From SB11 sp965249955 (GTDB taxonomy: Bacteria; Bacteroidota; Bacteroidia; UBA8524), in contig OZ252261.1 in NCBI GenBank assembly GCA_965249955.1, forward strand, positions 496,001-560,000: 64,000 nucleotides of DNA, given 5' to 3'. A program made the translations under genes and the position numbers. Below, one piece after another: positions 33,045 to 43,336 of this stretch. Positions within the stretch are counted from its first letter, which is position 1, and the number at the start of each line of letters is the position of its first letter. The notes under the pieces are model-generated. The model was not told the DNA's origin and ran no database searches. It saw nothing but the letters and a program-made list of their open reading frames with translations.

Positions 33045-36000
33045 TTATTTTTTACCTGATAAATATTCTATTGCTATAACTGCCATATTGTAGTTGTTTA
33101 TGGCCAACGCTGCATTTTGTCTAATGCCTAATGCTGTATTGAGGCTTTGCAAATACTCAACATAGCCTATTTCTCCACTTTGCCATGCTTGCTGTGCTTG
33201 TGCTAGTATTAGCTGCGCATTGGGCAAGGCTTGCGTATTGTAATAATCCATAGTGGTTTGGCTTTTTTGCAATTCTTGCAAGGCTTGCAAAAATTGGTTT
33301 TGCAAATCGGCTTCGGCTTGTTGGTACTGGTTTTGGGCAATATTTTTTTGCACCTGTGCGGCACTAATTTTTGCACCTTGCGGCCTATACCATAAAGGAA
33401 TTGAAACTCCCAACTGCACGCCTGTAAATCGCTTATCTGAACCAAAATAGGTTGGGCTTCCGTTTATATCTTGTGTGCCTATAAGGGTTTGGCTAAAATA
33501 GCCTACCGAAATATCGGGCAAGGTTTGGGCTATTTCTACCTGCTTTTGCTTGTTGGCTATGGCTTGTTGTTGTTGCCACCATTGCAACACAGGGTTATTG
33601 CTTAACTGGCTACCATCAGCCAATAACTGCATGGCTTTGGGTATAAATTTTTCTTCATCCATCACAATGCTATCATCAGTATTTAGTAGCGTTTTTAGTT
33701 GGGTATACAGCTTGTTTATTTCTGCCTTGTTTTGCGCCACACTGTTTTGCGATAAACCGTGTTGTGTTTGGGCTGTAGTTTTTTCCAACAAGTTGGTTTC
33801 TCCCGCATCATACCTCGCTTTTGATGAACGGGCAAAACTGCCATAAATACTATCTTGCTGTAAAAGAAGATTTTGTTTTTCTGTTAGGTATAAAATACCG
33901 TACCATGCTTGTTTCACAGCCAATACAAGGTCGTTTTCAGTAATACCCAATTCTATTTGGCTACTTTTTACTTGTGCACTTGCCAACTGGGCACGTTTAC
34001 TAAAAAGTGTGGGGAAAGGCAGGCTTTGACTAACAGTGAAACTATTGTCGTTTTTGATACTATTGTACTGCCCCAACATTATGTTGACATTGGTTTTGCC
34101 CACGTCGCTAGCTGTTTTCTTTAACAACTGACTTTGGTTTACTTTTTGGCGAGCTGCTTCAACGCTAAAATTATTGGTAATAGCTGTGTTTATTGCTGTT
34201 TCTAGGCTGATAGGTGTTTGGCTATTACCAAGCGCAGGCAATAATATAAAAGCTATAACAGCCAGTGTGGCTGCTTGTACTTTATTTTTCTTTTGGGTTG
34301 ATTTTTCAAAATACGAATACAAAATAGGTAGCACCAAAAGGGTAAGCAGTGTGGCTGTAATTAAGCCACCTATTACCACAGTAGCCAGCGGCCTTTGTAC
34401 CTCAGCCCCCGATGAATTAGAGATGGCCATTGGCAAAAAACCCAGTGAGGCTACCAAAGCCGTCATAATAACGGGGCGTAGGCGTACGGTTGTTCCTGTT
34501 AATATTATTCTATTCATATTGGTATAGCCTTCTTTTTTCAGTCGGTTAAATTCAGCAATAAGTACAATGCCATTAAGCACCGCCACACCAAACAGGGCAA
34601 TAAAACCCACACCTGCTGATATACTAAAGGGCATACCGCGCAACCACAAAGCCAATACACCACCAATAGCCGATAGGGGGATAGCAGTAAAAATAAGCAG
34701 CCCTTGTTTTATTGATTTAAAAGTGAAATAGAGTAAAACAAATATTAGTAATAATGCAATGGGTACTGCAACGGCAAGGCGTTGGCGTGCTTCTTCAAGG
34801 TTTTTAAATGTGCCGCCATAGGTGGTATAATACCCTGCATCAAGGGGTAGTTTTTTATCCAACAATACTTGCACTTCTTCAACTATGCTTTGTACATCGC
34901 GGCCACGCACGTTAAAACCTACTATTATTCTGCGTTTGGCATCATCGCGTTGTATTTGGTTAGGGCCTGTACTGTATTCAATATTAGCCAACTGTTCTAA
35001 TGGTATTGGTTGCCCCTTAGCGTTATATACATACAAACCGCGCACATCGGCTATTGCATCTCGGTTCTCCCTATCCAACCGCACTACCATATCAAAACGT
35101 CGTTCGCCATCAAACACTTTACCTGTTGCCTCACCCGCAAAGCCTGTGCGCAAAGCACGGTTTACTGTTTCTATATCTAACCCATATCGGGCAATCTTTT
35201 CTCTGTCAATATCAACCACTATTTGCTGTAAACCGGTAGACTTTTCTACATATATATCTACTGCCCCCTCAACACCTCCAATCAGTTTACCTGCCTTTTC
35301 AGCATATTGAGTCAGCTTGTCCAAGTCTTCGCCGTATATTTTCAGCACCACATCTTGCCTTGCGCCTGTCATCAACTCGTTAAACCGCATTTGTATAGGC
35401 TGCTGAAAACCAAAGGTTACTCCCGGCAAGGCTTCTAATTTTTTAGCCATTTTTTCGGCCAGTTCTTCGCGGGTATGGGCACTAGTCCATTCGCTTTTGG
35501 GTTTCAGCATCACTATAAGGTCGCACGCCTCAATAGGCATGGGGTCGGTAGGTATTTCGCTACTTCCTATTTTGCCTATTACTTCTTTTGCTTCAGGAAA
35601 GTTTTTAATAATAATATCCGATGCCTTTTGCGCCATTTCTACGGTATGACTAAGCGATGAGCCTGTGAGTACGCGGGTTTCAATGGCAAAATCGCCTTCG
35701 TCAAGTGTAGGAATAAACTCACCCCCCATATTGGCAAACAACAGCAGTGCTGCTGCAAAGGCTATGATAGAGGCAGAAACTACTGCTACTTTTTTTCGTA
35801 AAGCAAAACGGATAATGGGTGAATAAACACGTTGAAAATAATCCATAATCCTATCCGATATGGTGCGCTTGTGGCTTATTTTTTTACTAAGCAACAACGC
35901 CGATACCATAGGCACATAGGTAAGTGATAGTATAAATGCACCCAAAATGGCAAACGATACGGTTTGCGCCATTGGGCGAAACATTTTTCCCTCTATACCA

Positions 36001-37400
36001 ACAAGCGCAAGTATGGGCAGGTATACTATAAGTATTATAATCTCGCCAAAGGCGGCTGACTTTCGTATTTTTAAGGCTGATTGATATACCTCCTCGTCCA
36101 TTTCATCTTGGGTTAGCTTGTTTTGCAATTTGCGTGCTCCCAAATGGTGCATGGTAGCTTCAACAATTATTACTGCCCCATCTACTATCAACCCAAAATC
36201 AATAGCCCCCAAACTCATCAAGTTGCCTGATACGCCAAACAACTGCATCATACCAACGGCAAACAACATGGCCAGCGGAATAACCGAGGCTACTATAAGC
36301 CCCGCCCTCATATTACCTAGCAATAGTACCAATACAAAAATTACTATTAGTGCGCCTTCGGCAAGGTTTTTTGTAACGGTGCCAATGGCATTATCTACCA
36401 ATTTAGTCCTATCTAGGTAAGGCTCTATTACTACACCTTCGGGCAGGCTTTTTTCTATTTGGGCAATACGGTCTTTTACATTTTTTATCACTTTTGATGA
36501 GTTTGCCCCTTTTAGCATCATCACCATAGCGCCCACCACTTCGCCTTCAGCATTGCGGGTCATTGCCCCATAGCGTGTGGCATAGCCTAAATGTACTTTT
36601 GCTACATTACGCACCAATAAAGGTGTACCCCCATTAGCTGTTTTTATAGCTATGTTTTCAATATCAGCAATACTACCCACCAAGCCCTCGCTACGGATAA
36701 ACCACGCTTCGGGATTTTTATCAATATAGGCGCCGCCCGTGTTTTGGTTGTTACGCTCCAGGGCTGTAAAAATCTCGTCCATGCTCACACCTGCACTTCT
36801 CAATTTATCAGGGTCAACAGCTATTTCATATTGCTTTAAGTAGCCTCCAAAGCTGCTCACTTCGGCTACTCCTTCCGTACCCAACAACTGTCTGCGAACA
36901 ATCCAGTCTTGTATGGTACGTAATTCCATAGCATCGTACTTTCCTTCGTACCCTTCTTTGGTATGAATAACGTACTGAAAAATCTCGCCTAAACCTGTAG
37001 TTACAGGTGCCATCTCAGGCGAGCCAACCCCTGCGGGGATTTGATTTTTTGCTTCAGTAATACGTTGGTTTATTTGCTCACGCGCCCAGTATACCTCTAT
37101 ATCTTCTTTAAAAACTATGGTAACTACAGATAGTCCAAACCGCGAAAACGATCGTATTTCTTCAATACCGGGTATAGTAGCCATAGTTTGCTCTATGGGG
37201 AAAGTCACCAATCGCTCAATATCCTGCGCCGCTAATGATGGAGAGACTGTGATTACCTGTACCTGATTGTTGGTAATATCGGGTACAGCATCAATGGGTA
37301 GTTGGGTTAGCGACACGCCGCCCCAAGCAATAAGGCCAATTACAAATAGCCCTACTACCAGCTTATTTTTTATTGAATAGGCAATTATATTGTCAAACAT
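33045..37400 (-). CDS. CusA/CzcA heavy-metal RND pump fused to a TolC-type outer-membrane channel
   Basis: 1451 residues, far longer than the usual 1030-1050 for the pump. Residues 1 to about 1040 are a full heavy-metal RND transporter: MFDNIIAYSIKNKLVV start, FGLIVDGAVIIVEA transmembrane motif, and the periplasmic loops. Residues about 1044-1060 form a hydrophobic stretch resembling a signal peptide (AATLAVIAFILLPALGNSQ). From 1062 to the end (33045-34217) lies an outer-membrane efflux protein of the CusC/TolC type, with repeated helical segments such as LETAINTAITNN and QAWQSGEIGYVEYLQSL. The fusion is known in Bacteroidota. How one chain spans both membranes, or whether it is cleaved, is not visible. 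Substrate: probably Cu, Co, Zn or Cd. Confidence 0.92.
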   Translation of the reverse strand: MFDNIIAYSIKNKLVVGLFVIGLIAWGGVSLTQLPIDAVPDITNNQVQVITVSPSLAAQDIERLVTFPIEQTMATIPGIEEIRSFSRFGLSVVTIVFKEDIEVYWAREQINQRITEAKNQIPAGVGSPEMAPVTTGLGEIFQYVIHTKEGYEGKYDAMELRTIQDWIVRRQLLGTEGVAEVSSFGGYLKQYEIAVDPDKLRSAGVSMDEIFTALERNNQNTGGAYIDKNPEAWFIRSEGLVGSIADIENIAIKTANGGTPLLVRNVAKVHLGYATRYGAMTRNAEGEVVGAMVMMLKGANSSKVIKNVKDRIAQIEKSLPEGVVIEPYLDRTKLVDNAIGTVTKNLAEGALIVIFVLVLLLGNMRAGLIVASVIPLAMLFAVGMMQLFGVSGNLMSLGAIDFGLIVDGAVIIVEATMHHLGARKLQNKLTQDEMDEEVYQSALKIRKSAAFGEIIILIVYLPILALVGIEGKMFRPMAQTVSFAILGAFILSLTYVPMVSALLLSKKISHKRTISDRIMDYFQRVYSPIIRFALRKKVAVVSASIIAFAAALLLFANMGGEFIPTLDEGDFAIETRVLTGSSLSHTVEMAQKASDIIIKNFPEAKEVIGKIGSSEIPTDPMPIEACDLIVMLKPKSEWTSAHTREELAEKMAKKLEALPGVTFGFQQPIQMRFNELMTGARQDVVLKIYGEDLDKLTQYAEKAGKLIGGVEGAVDIYVEKSTGLQQIVVDIDREKIARYGLDIETVNRALRTGFAGEATGKVFDGERRFDMVVRLDRENRDAIADVRGLYVYNAKGQPIPLEQLANIEYSTGPNQIQRDDAKRRIIVGFNVRGRDVQSIVEEVQVLLDKKLPLDAGYYTTYGGTFKNLEEARQRLAVAVPIALLLIFVLLYFTFKSIKQGLLIFTAIPLSAIGGVLALWLRGMPFSISAGVGFIALFGVAVLNGIVLIAEFNRLKKEGYTNMNRIILTGTTVRLRPVIMTALVASLGFLPMAISNSSGAEVQRPLATVVIGGLITATLLTLLVLPILYSYFEKSTQKKNKVQAATLAVIAFILLPALGNSQTPISLETAINTAITNNFSVEAARQKVNQSQLLKKTASDVGKTNVNIMLGQYNSIKNDNSFTVSQSLPFPTLFSKRAQLASAQVKSSQIELGITENDLVLAVKQAWYGILYLTEKQNLLLQQDSIYGSFARSSKARYDAGETNLLEKTTAQTQHGLSQNSVAQNKAEINKLYTQLKTLLNTDDSIVMDEEKFIPKAMQLLADGSQLSNNPVLQWWQQQQAIANKQKQVEIAQTLPDISVGYFSQTLIGTQDINGSPTYFGSDKRFTGVQLGVSIPLWYRPQGAKISAAQVQKNIAQNQYQQAEADLQNQFLQALQELQKSQTTMDYYNTQALPNAQLILAQAQQAWQSGEIGYVEYLQSLNTALGIRQNAALAINNYNMAVIAIEYLSGKK

Positions 37401-37485
37401 TGTAATACAAAAAAATGAAAATGAAAAATGGCAGCCCCTGCCGGCAGGTAGCTACGTTTGTGATAGATTTTTTGAAAAGAAAAGA

Positions 37486-37860
37486 TTAGCCTATTGGCGG
37501 TGGACGTAATGAGAAGCAGGTAATATGTGCCTGCAATAGTGTGGGATGGGGTATATTATTACTATGGCTTATGCCTTGCACAGTGGGCAAAGGCATTTCT
37601 ATAAATAACGGAATAATAAATGCCTGCAAAAATACTTGCACCTGAGGCACATTGTTTTGTGCTTGGCCAACGGTATAGTGTTCTAAATGGTTAGCCCCTT
37701 CATCTAAACCAAAAATATCATCCCAAATACCGTGTTCCTTTTCTTGGTCGGGTGTACAAATATCAGCAACATCCTCAGCAGTGTGGCAATGCGGCACTAT
37801 TTGGTGTGCTATAAGCAACGCCAATGCTACAAAAGCTAATATAGATGTTATACGTTTCAT
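37486..37860 (-). CDS. Small exported protein preceding the metal-efflux genes
   Basis: 124 residues from the ATG at 37860 (MKRITSILAFVALALLIAHQIVPHCH); the frame is open 12 codons further upstream. A signal or membrane segment (about 4-21) is followed by a His/Cys-containing stretch (PHCHTAEDVADIC), acidic residues, and a C terminus FSLRPPPIG. Similar small genes with His-rich middles and a C-terminal RxPP motif often precede RND metal-efflux genes in Bacteroidota, which suggests metal sensing or binding, though no function is established. 86 nt upstream of the pump gene on the same strand. Confidence 0.65.
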   Translation of the reverse strand: MKRITSILAFVALALLIAHQIVPHCHTAEDVADICTPDQEKEHGIWDDIFGLDEGANHLEHYTVGQAQNNVPQVQVFLQAFIIPLFIEMPLPTVQGISHSNNIPHPTLLQAHITCFSLRPPPIG

Positions 37861-37973
37861 TATCTGCACTGCAAATATACAATTTAAACACACCAAAGGA
37901 ATTTAAGTTTTTCATACTATAAATCAACAGTTTACAAAAAACAATTAAACTTTTCGATAAGCGCATTTAGCAG

Positions 37974-38007
37974 TTGTAGTAAAATTTACATTGGCACTCT
38001 ATTTTTG
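37974..38007 (+). promoter_or_regulatory. Candidate promoter of the transglutaminase-like operon
   Basis: TTG (37974-37976), 23-nt spacer, TATTTTTG (38000-38007), 79 nt before the ATG at 38086. The spacer is slightly long. Confidence 0.42.
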
Positions 38008-38085
38008 CGATTAATAACCTTTTGGTAAAACTAAGTATCGGTAGTTTATCTAAAGTTGCAATTTATTAACCCTAAACTATAACCT

Positions 38086-40344
38086 ATGAGAAAGGCTATA
38101 CTAGCCCTTTTTTTTCTTGCATCAATTACCCTTTTACAATCGTGCTTTTATTTCAATGCCATGCAAAGAAACAAAGCCCTTTACGACCCGTACTCGCCTT
38201 TTCAATATGGTTTTGTAACTGACGATATGATTGAGGACGGTGAAAAATTAAAAGAAAAATACCCTGATGAAGATTTCTTGTACAACCGTGTTGCTACTAC
38301 TTATACTTTTGATGTAGATATGGCCTTGCTTAAAGCTGAAGCCAAAGAAGACAACAAAAAAAATAATAATCGCAGCAGTAGCAGCAAGAAAAAGAAGAAG
38401 AAAAAGAAAAAAGAATCGAAAGTTATAACCGTAACCGAGAAAAACTTGGAAAAGGTGATTGGTGATTTATTGAGTGACGTTGATGAATCATCGTGGACAA
38501 AAAGCGGTGTTACTGTTATTGAAAAGAACAACTTAGATATAACTGCGCTTGACGACGGGCTTAAATTTAACCATGCTATTTTTTATACGGGCACTGAAAG
38601 TGTATCGGGAGTAACTGCTACTTATGCTGATGATGTTACATCAAAATTTATAGTACCTACGCTTACCAAAAATTACGAGGATAACGGTATTTTTCATGGC
38701 GATGTAAAAGTAGCTTTAATGTCGTTGCCCACTTATGTGGTAGGTAATTCATTACAACTAAACTATTCGCGCTACTATAACGACTACCGCTACCTAACCA
38801 GCATTTACTTCCCAGAAGACCATTTGGTAAAAGAAAAGGTAATAAGCATTGAATTACCCGAGGGCTTAGATATTGAAATTGTAGAAATGAATTTTGACGG
38901 GTACGAGATAACCCGCACCGAAGGAGAACCGCCCAAGCCTGAGAAGAAAAAAACAAGATCAAAAAAATCAAAACGTACAAAAAAAGAACGTACAAGCCGC
39001 AAAAACCGTAGGGATAAAACCAAAACCCCTACCAAAAGGATAATCAACTATGTGATAAAAGAAGTGCCTGCTATGCACAACGAGGCAGCTAATTATGGCT
39101 ATAGCCACACTGTACCTCACCTTTTGGTAATGTGTAAAAGCTATACTGATGGAAAAGACACTATACAATTGATGAACAACACCGGCGATTTGTACAAATG
39201 GTATAGCAAATTGGCTAACCGTATGGAAAACAATAATGAAAAGGTGAAAATAATAGCCGAAGATTTGACCAAAAACTATACTACCGACGAAGGTAAAATA
39301 TCAGCTATTTTTTATTGGGTACAAGATAATATACGCTACTTGGCTTTTGAAGATGGTATTGCCGCCTTTAAGCCCGATGAGTGCCAAAACGTATACGAAA
39401 AACGTTATGGCGATTGTAAAGGGATGGCCAACCTAACCAAAGAGATGCTAAAATCTATTGGGTACGATGCCCGATTGACATGGATTGGCACCGACCGTAT
39501 AGCCTACGATGGCACCACCCCTACTCTATCAAGCGCCAACCACATGATATGTATGGTATACACAGACTCGGCAAGTAAAAAACGTTACTTCTTAGACCCT
39601 ACTGAAAAATACGTTTCGTTTGGCGATTATGCCCAGCGCATACAAGGGCGTAAAGTGGTGGTTGAGGATGGTGACAGTTATATTGTAGACTCGATACCTG
39701 TATACAACTACGACCACAATAAAACTGAAAAAACAGAAAACTATACTGTTGAAGGTAAATTGCTTAAAGGCACTGTGAAAAGGGTATACAATGGCGAAAG
39801 TAAAACGCTTATTCTACGCTCTTACAACAGCGTAAAAACAGATAAACGCGAACGTGCACTGCGTGGTTTTTTGACCAACCAAAACGATTATAACCTTGAG
39901 GCCGAAGGCATGCAACATTCTGATTTTACTAATCGCACGCAGCCTTTTGAAATTAGCTACAACTTAGCTGTAAAAAACCATGTGCTAACTAAAGATAAAA
40001 AACTATACATAAACCTTGAGTGGGATAGAGAATGGGCAAACTATACTATTGATACAGCACGCTATAGCCACTACTCTTTTCAGCACAAAAAACACCAAAC
40101 AAAAACAGCTACATTGGCTATACCTGCAGGATATACTGTGAGCCATTTACCAAAGCCCATTGAAGTAGTAAACGAGTATTTTATTTTCCGTGCAGCCTAT
40201 AAACAGCAAGGCAATAGTATTATTTATACTAAAGAAATAATAATGCCCAAAGGACATCTGCACCGCAAACAAATAAAAGAGTGGAACAAAGCGGTGTTGC
40301 AACTCACCGATTTTTACGACAGTTATATAGTTCTTACCAAATAA
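38086..40344 (+). CDS. Transglutaminase-domain lipoprotein with lysine-rich insertions
   Basis: 752 residues; lipobox LQSC (C20). A DUF3857-like N-terminal half precedes a transglutaminase-like core with a complete Cys-His-Asp triad: C444 (KRYGDCKGMANL), H486 (SSANHMICMV) and D504 (FLDPTEKYV). Two unusual basic insertions interrupt the N-terminal half: a serine run followed by nine lysines at about 97-109, and a Lys/Arg-rich tract at about 284-318. They occur in frame and without a shift in the surrounding protein. Exported to the periplasm or cell surface; the substrate is unknown. First of four closely spaced plus-strand genes. Confidence 0.8.
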   Translation: MRKAILALFFLASITLLQSCFYFNAMQRNKALYDPYSPFQYGFVTDDMIEDGEKLKEKYPDEDFLYNRVATTYTFDVDMALLKAEAKEDNKKNNNRSSSSKKKKKKKKKESKVITVTEKNLEKVIGDLLSDVDESSWTKSGVTVIEKNNLDITALDDGLKFNHAIFYTGTESVSGVTATYADDVTSKFIVPTLTKNYEDNGIFHGDVKVALMSLPTYVVGNSLQLNYSRYYNDYRYLTSIYFPEDHLVKEKVISIELPEGLDIEIVEMNFDGYEITRTEGEPPKPEKKKTRSKKSKRTKKERTSRKNRRDKTKTPTKRIINYVIKEVPAMHNEAANYGYSHTVPHLLVMCKSYTDGKDTIQLMNNTGDLYKWYSKLANRMENNNEKVKIIAEDLTKNYTTDEGKISAIFYWVQDNIRYLAFEDGIAAFKPDECQNVYEKRYGDCKGMANLTKEMLKSIGYDARLTWIGTDRIAYDGTTPTLSSANHMICMVYTDSASKKRYFLDPTEKYVSFGDYAQRIQGRKVVVEDGDSYIVDSIPVYNYDHNKTEKTENYTVEGKLLKGTVKRVYNGESKTLILRSYNSVKTDKRERALRGFLTNQNDYNLEAEGMQHSDFTNRTQPFEISYNLAVKNHVLTKDKKLYINLEWDREWANYTIDTARYSHYSFQHKKHQTKTATLAIPAGYTVSHLPKPIEVVNEYFIFRAAYKQQGNSIIYTKEIIMPKGHLHRKQIKEWNKAVLQLTDFYDSYIVLTK

Positions 40345-40359
40345 TTGCCTGCTACAAAC

Positions 40360-42651
40360 ATGACTAAACGAATAGTATTAACGGTTTTTATACTTAGCAT
40401 AAGCCTTAGCATTTTTGGGCAGCTTAACCGTAAGAAGTGGAACCCACTATATACTGAAAAACAAAAGAAAGACCTTTTTAAAGAAGCTCAAAAAAAGGGT
40501 GATTTTAATGACGAAATTTTTGAAACTACAAGGGTTCCTCTCGAATGGAAAGATGAATCGGTAGTTATATTGGCTCAACGTGCCCGCTACATAGGTTATA
40601 TAAACCGATGGAACAACATAGGCTACTTTACCTACCAAGTGCGTGTGCGCATAAAAATGCAGGATTTAACTGCCATAGAAAACTTTTCGACCTATTATTT
40701 TAATAAGGAAGACAATATTGAAATAACTATTGAAAAGCCTGATGGTGAACGCAAAAAAATTGACCTGAAAGAGGCTATTGATGTAGAAGAAAAAGTAAAC
40801 CTAGCCTACTTTGGTGATATTGAAGTGAGCAAATACAAAAAAATTGCTTTTTCAAACCTTGCCCCCGGCGATATATTGGATGTAGTATCTATGGAAACGG
40901 TAAGATTTAATAAAAACCTACACCACTGGACGGATATACCCTTATTTTTTCTACCCATACAAGCAACTAAAAACACACTGGGTATTTTATTTAACATAAG
41001 TAGTCCGTTTACTGTTGATGATGTTCAGCAGCTAAATGGATCTTACCCCATTGTAGAGCAAAAAATTGAATTTGACCTAGGCAAACACTTTTATTTAAAC
41101 TACCGTGCACTAAACGGAGCACCTGAATTAGAAGAAAAAATAAGTACAACCCGTGCAGGCAATAAATTGTGGGTTTTTCATGATGTAATGCGCCAGAAGT
41201 TAAAAGATGAACCTTGGAGTGAGCCAATGTTTACGCTTCCTGCCATTAAGTACGAAGTAACTTTTGCCAACAGACGCTCAAGAAATGACATCAATAGACT
41301 TATAGATACTAAAACACGACTAAAAACTACGGTTAGCGAAAAAGATATTCGCAAAATGGCCTATAAATTTTATAGAAAAAGCCGCGAATCAACAGGCGAT
41401 ATTTACTATAACTACTATAAAAAACAGGGGTATAAAATTAGCAACGACCGCGAGTTTATTGATGGCTTTTACAACTATTACCGCAACACCAAATTGTACG
41501 AAGTAGCCCGTTTTAGAAGCGATGCGGTATACAAAACCGCTATGCCCAACGGTGCTTTTGTGCAATACATGGTAAAAATACTAAACAAGCGCGGTATAAA
41601 ACACAGCCTAATAATGGGAGTGCCTCGCTACAAAGGCAGTATGGACGGTTTGATGGGCGAAAACGATTTAATGTGGGGTATAATGGTATACTACAACAAC
41701 GATGAGGTATTGTATACCGATTGCGATTTGTATGCCCGCCCGGGTGAACCCAACCCTCAGTTTGAAGGCATAAAACTTTACGAAATACGTCCTGCACGTT
41801 ACAAGCGAGGTATGGTGATTGATGAAACATCTATACCTGTTACTCACCCCTCAAAAAACCAGTTTTTGTATACCATAACGGCTGAGTTTTTACCTGATTT
41901 TGATACTTTGTTGATTACCCGCAAAACTGAACTACAAGGCAGACCACGATATAAACACAGGGAAGAAACATTTTCATACAATAGTTACTATAAAAAATTG
42001 CGCGAAGAATTGAGCAACGACCACCTTTTTGTGCGTGAGTTTCTGTACGATAAAAAACTGCTTAAGAACAAACGCTTTTTGGATGATGAGGAAAAACGTA
42101 TTGAAGAAAGTTTCTTAAACCGTTCAGCAAAAAGAACACGCAAAGGATTGGAAAACACGTTAAAATACGACTACCAAGTAGCCGACTACAAAAGCCTGAA
42201 AGTAGAAAAAGACGGTTTGAAAGAAGATGAACCCAGCATGGCTTTTGTTGAAGAGTTTAAATTACGTGATTTACTGGATGCCACAGGCGATGGCAGCTAT
42301 GTACTAAAAGTAGGCGAGTTTATTGACGGGCAAATTGAAATAAAAGATATTGAAGACCGCGAACGCCAAGGCGATATAGTACACCCTTATGCACGCACCT
42401 ACACTTACGAAATAGAAATAAAAATACCTGCTTTGATGCAAGTGAGCGGAATAGAACAACTAAACCGTGATGTTGAAAACGAAACAGGTAGTTTTAAAAG
42501 CAGTGCAAAAATGCAAGGCAGCAGCCTGATAATAAAGGTTGAAAAAACCTACAAAGACATTTATCAATCTAAAGATAAGTGGGAAGACCTGCTAAAATTT
42601 ATTGACGAAGCAGTTGATTTTAGAAGTACTAAACTAATACTAACCCGCTAA
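40360..42651 (+). CDS. Exported DUF3857-type protein, partner of the transglutaminase-like lipoprotein
   Basis: 763 residues from the ATG at 40360; signal peptide about 1-20 (TVFILSISLSIFGQ). The N-terminal half resembles DUF3857 (YIGYINRWNNIGYFTYQVRVRIKMQDL, EKPDGERKKIDLKEAI, KIAFSNLAPGDILDVVSM). The region corresponding to a transglutaminase core is present in outline (MVKILNKRGIKHSLIMGVPRYKG), but no clear catalytic Cys-His-Asp triad is seen, so it may be non-catalytic. It starts 15 nt after the lipoprotein gene and is 4 nt from the next gene. Probably acts with its neighbour; role unknown. Confidence 0.68.
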   Translation: MTKRIVLTVFILSISLSIFGQLNRKKWNPLYTEKQKKDLFKEAQKKGDFNDEIFETTRVPLEWKDESVVILAQRARYIGYINRWNNIGYFTYQVRVRIKMQDLTAIENFSTYYFNKEDNIEITIEKPDGERKKIDLKEAIDVEEKVNLAYFGDIEVSKYKKIAFSNLAPGDILDVVSMETVRFNKNLHHWTDIPLFFLPIQATKNTLGILFNISSPFTVDDVQQLNGSYPIVEQKIEFDLGKHFYLNYRALNGAPELEEKISTTRAGNKLWVFHDVMRQKLKDEPWSEPMFTLPAIKYEVTFANRRSRNDINRLIDTKTRLKTTVSEKDIRKMAYKFYRKSRESTGDIYYNYYKKQGYKISNDREFIDGFYNYYRNTKLYEVARFRSDAVYKTAMPNGAFVQYMVKILNKRGIKHSLIMGVPRYKGSMDGLMGENDLMWGIMVYYNNDEVLYTDCDLYARPGEPNPQFEGIKLYEIRPARYKRGMVIDETSIPVTHPSKNQFLYTITAEFLPDFDTLLITRKTELQGRPRYKHREETFSYNSYYKKLREELSNDHLFVREFLYDKKLLKNKRFLDDEEKRIEESFLNRSAKRTRKGLENTLKYDYQVADYKSLKVEKDGLKEDEPSMAFVEEFKLRDLLDATGDGSYVLKVGEFIDGQIEIKDIEDRERQGDIVHPYARTYTYEIEIKIPALMQVSGIEQLNRDVENETGSFKSSAKMQGSSLIIKVEKTYKDIYQSKDKWEDLLKFIDEAVDFRSTKLILTR

Positions 42652-42655
42652 GCTA

Positions 42656-43291
42656 ATGACTGTGAAAAAATATATACTTACCCTTATAATAGCTATTACC
42701 CTTCCCTTTGCCTCAAAAGCACAAACCTTTGTAGAAGGTAGTGTAGGATATATTCCTTACGAAGAAAACTCAGGCGATATTCCTTCACATGGGGGTATCT
42801 CTATGCAATTTCAGTACGGTAAATTTGTAACCAACTACAAAATGCGTTCGGTATCACTTACAGTAAACAAACTTGAATACAATAACCCTGATATAAATTA
42901 TACAAGCATAAATGGTGTTACAGGCAATTTCCACAGTACTATAAATACCAGAGCTACCGCGTATAGGTTAGGCTACGAACGTAAAGGAACATTTGGCAAT
43001 ACTGAGTTTGACGATACTTGGCAATACTATAATATAGTAAACTATCACCTAACTATGTTAGTTATTAAAGAGTCGTACTCTGACCCAAAAGTAGTTTTTC
43101 AGGATAAAAGGAGTGCTGGCACCTACATTAGCCCCGATATTGAGTTTGGATTGGGCATGGGCAGAAAGTTTAACCAAAAAGCCTATTTGTATACAGAGGC
43201 TAGAATATATATGCCACTTATTGGTGAATTAATATATTACACAGGTATTGGTTTTAGGTTTAATGCAGGTGTTCGCTATTTTATACGCTAA
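42656..43291 (+). CDS. Small outer-membrane beta-barrel-like protein
   Basis: 211 residues with a signal peptide (about 1-22, ending ASKAQ). The mature chain is rich in alternating aromatic/polar strands (FVEGSVGYIPYEENS, YRLGYERKGTFGN, AYLYTEARIYMPLIGEL) and ends in GFRFNAGVRYFIR, a typical outer-membrane closing strand. No named family recognised. It begins 4 nt after the DUF3857-type gene and is therefore likely co-transcribed with it. Confidence 0.62.
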   Translation: MTVKKYILTLIIAITLPFASKAQTFVEGSVGYIPYEENSGDIPSHGGISMQFQYGKFVTNYKMRSVSLTVNKLEYNNPDINYTSINGVTGNFHSTINTRATAYRLGYERKGTFGNTEFDDTWQYYNIVNYHLTMLVIKESYSDPKVVFQDKRSAGTYISPDIEFGLGMGRKFNQKAYLYTEARIYMPLIGELIYYTGIGFRFNAGVRYFIR

Positions 43292-43336
43292 GGTTGCGCA
43301 CTATTTATCATTTCTTTGCATCTTTGCCACAATAAG

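Noticed and set aside
38380..38412. Poly-A/AAG run in the transglutaminase-like gene as a programmed frameshift site
   Set aside because: The frame continues for over 600 codons with a recognisable catalytic triad, and other frames close quickly.
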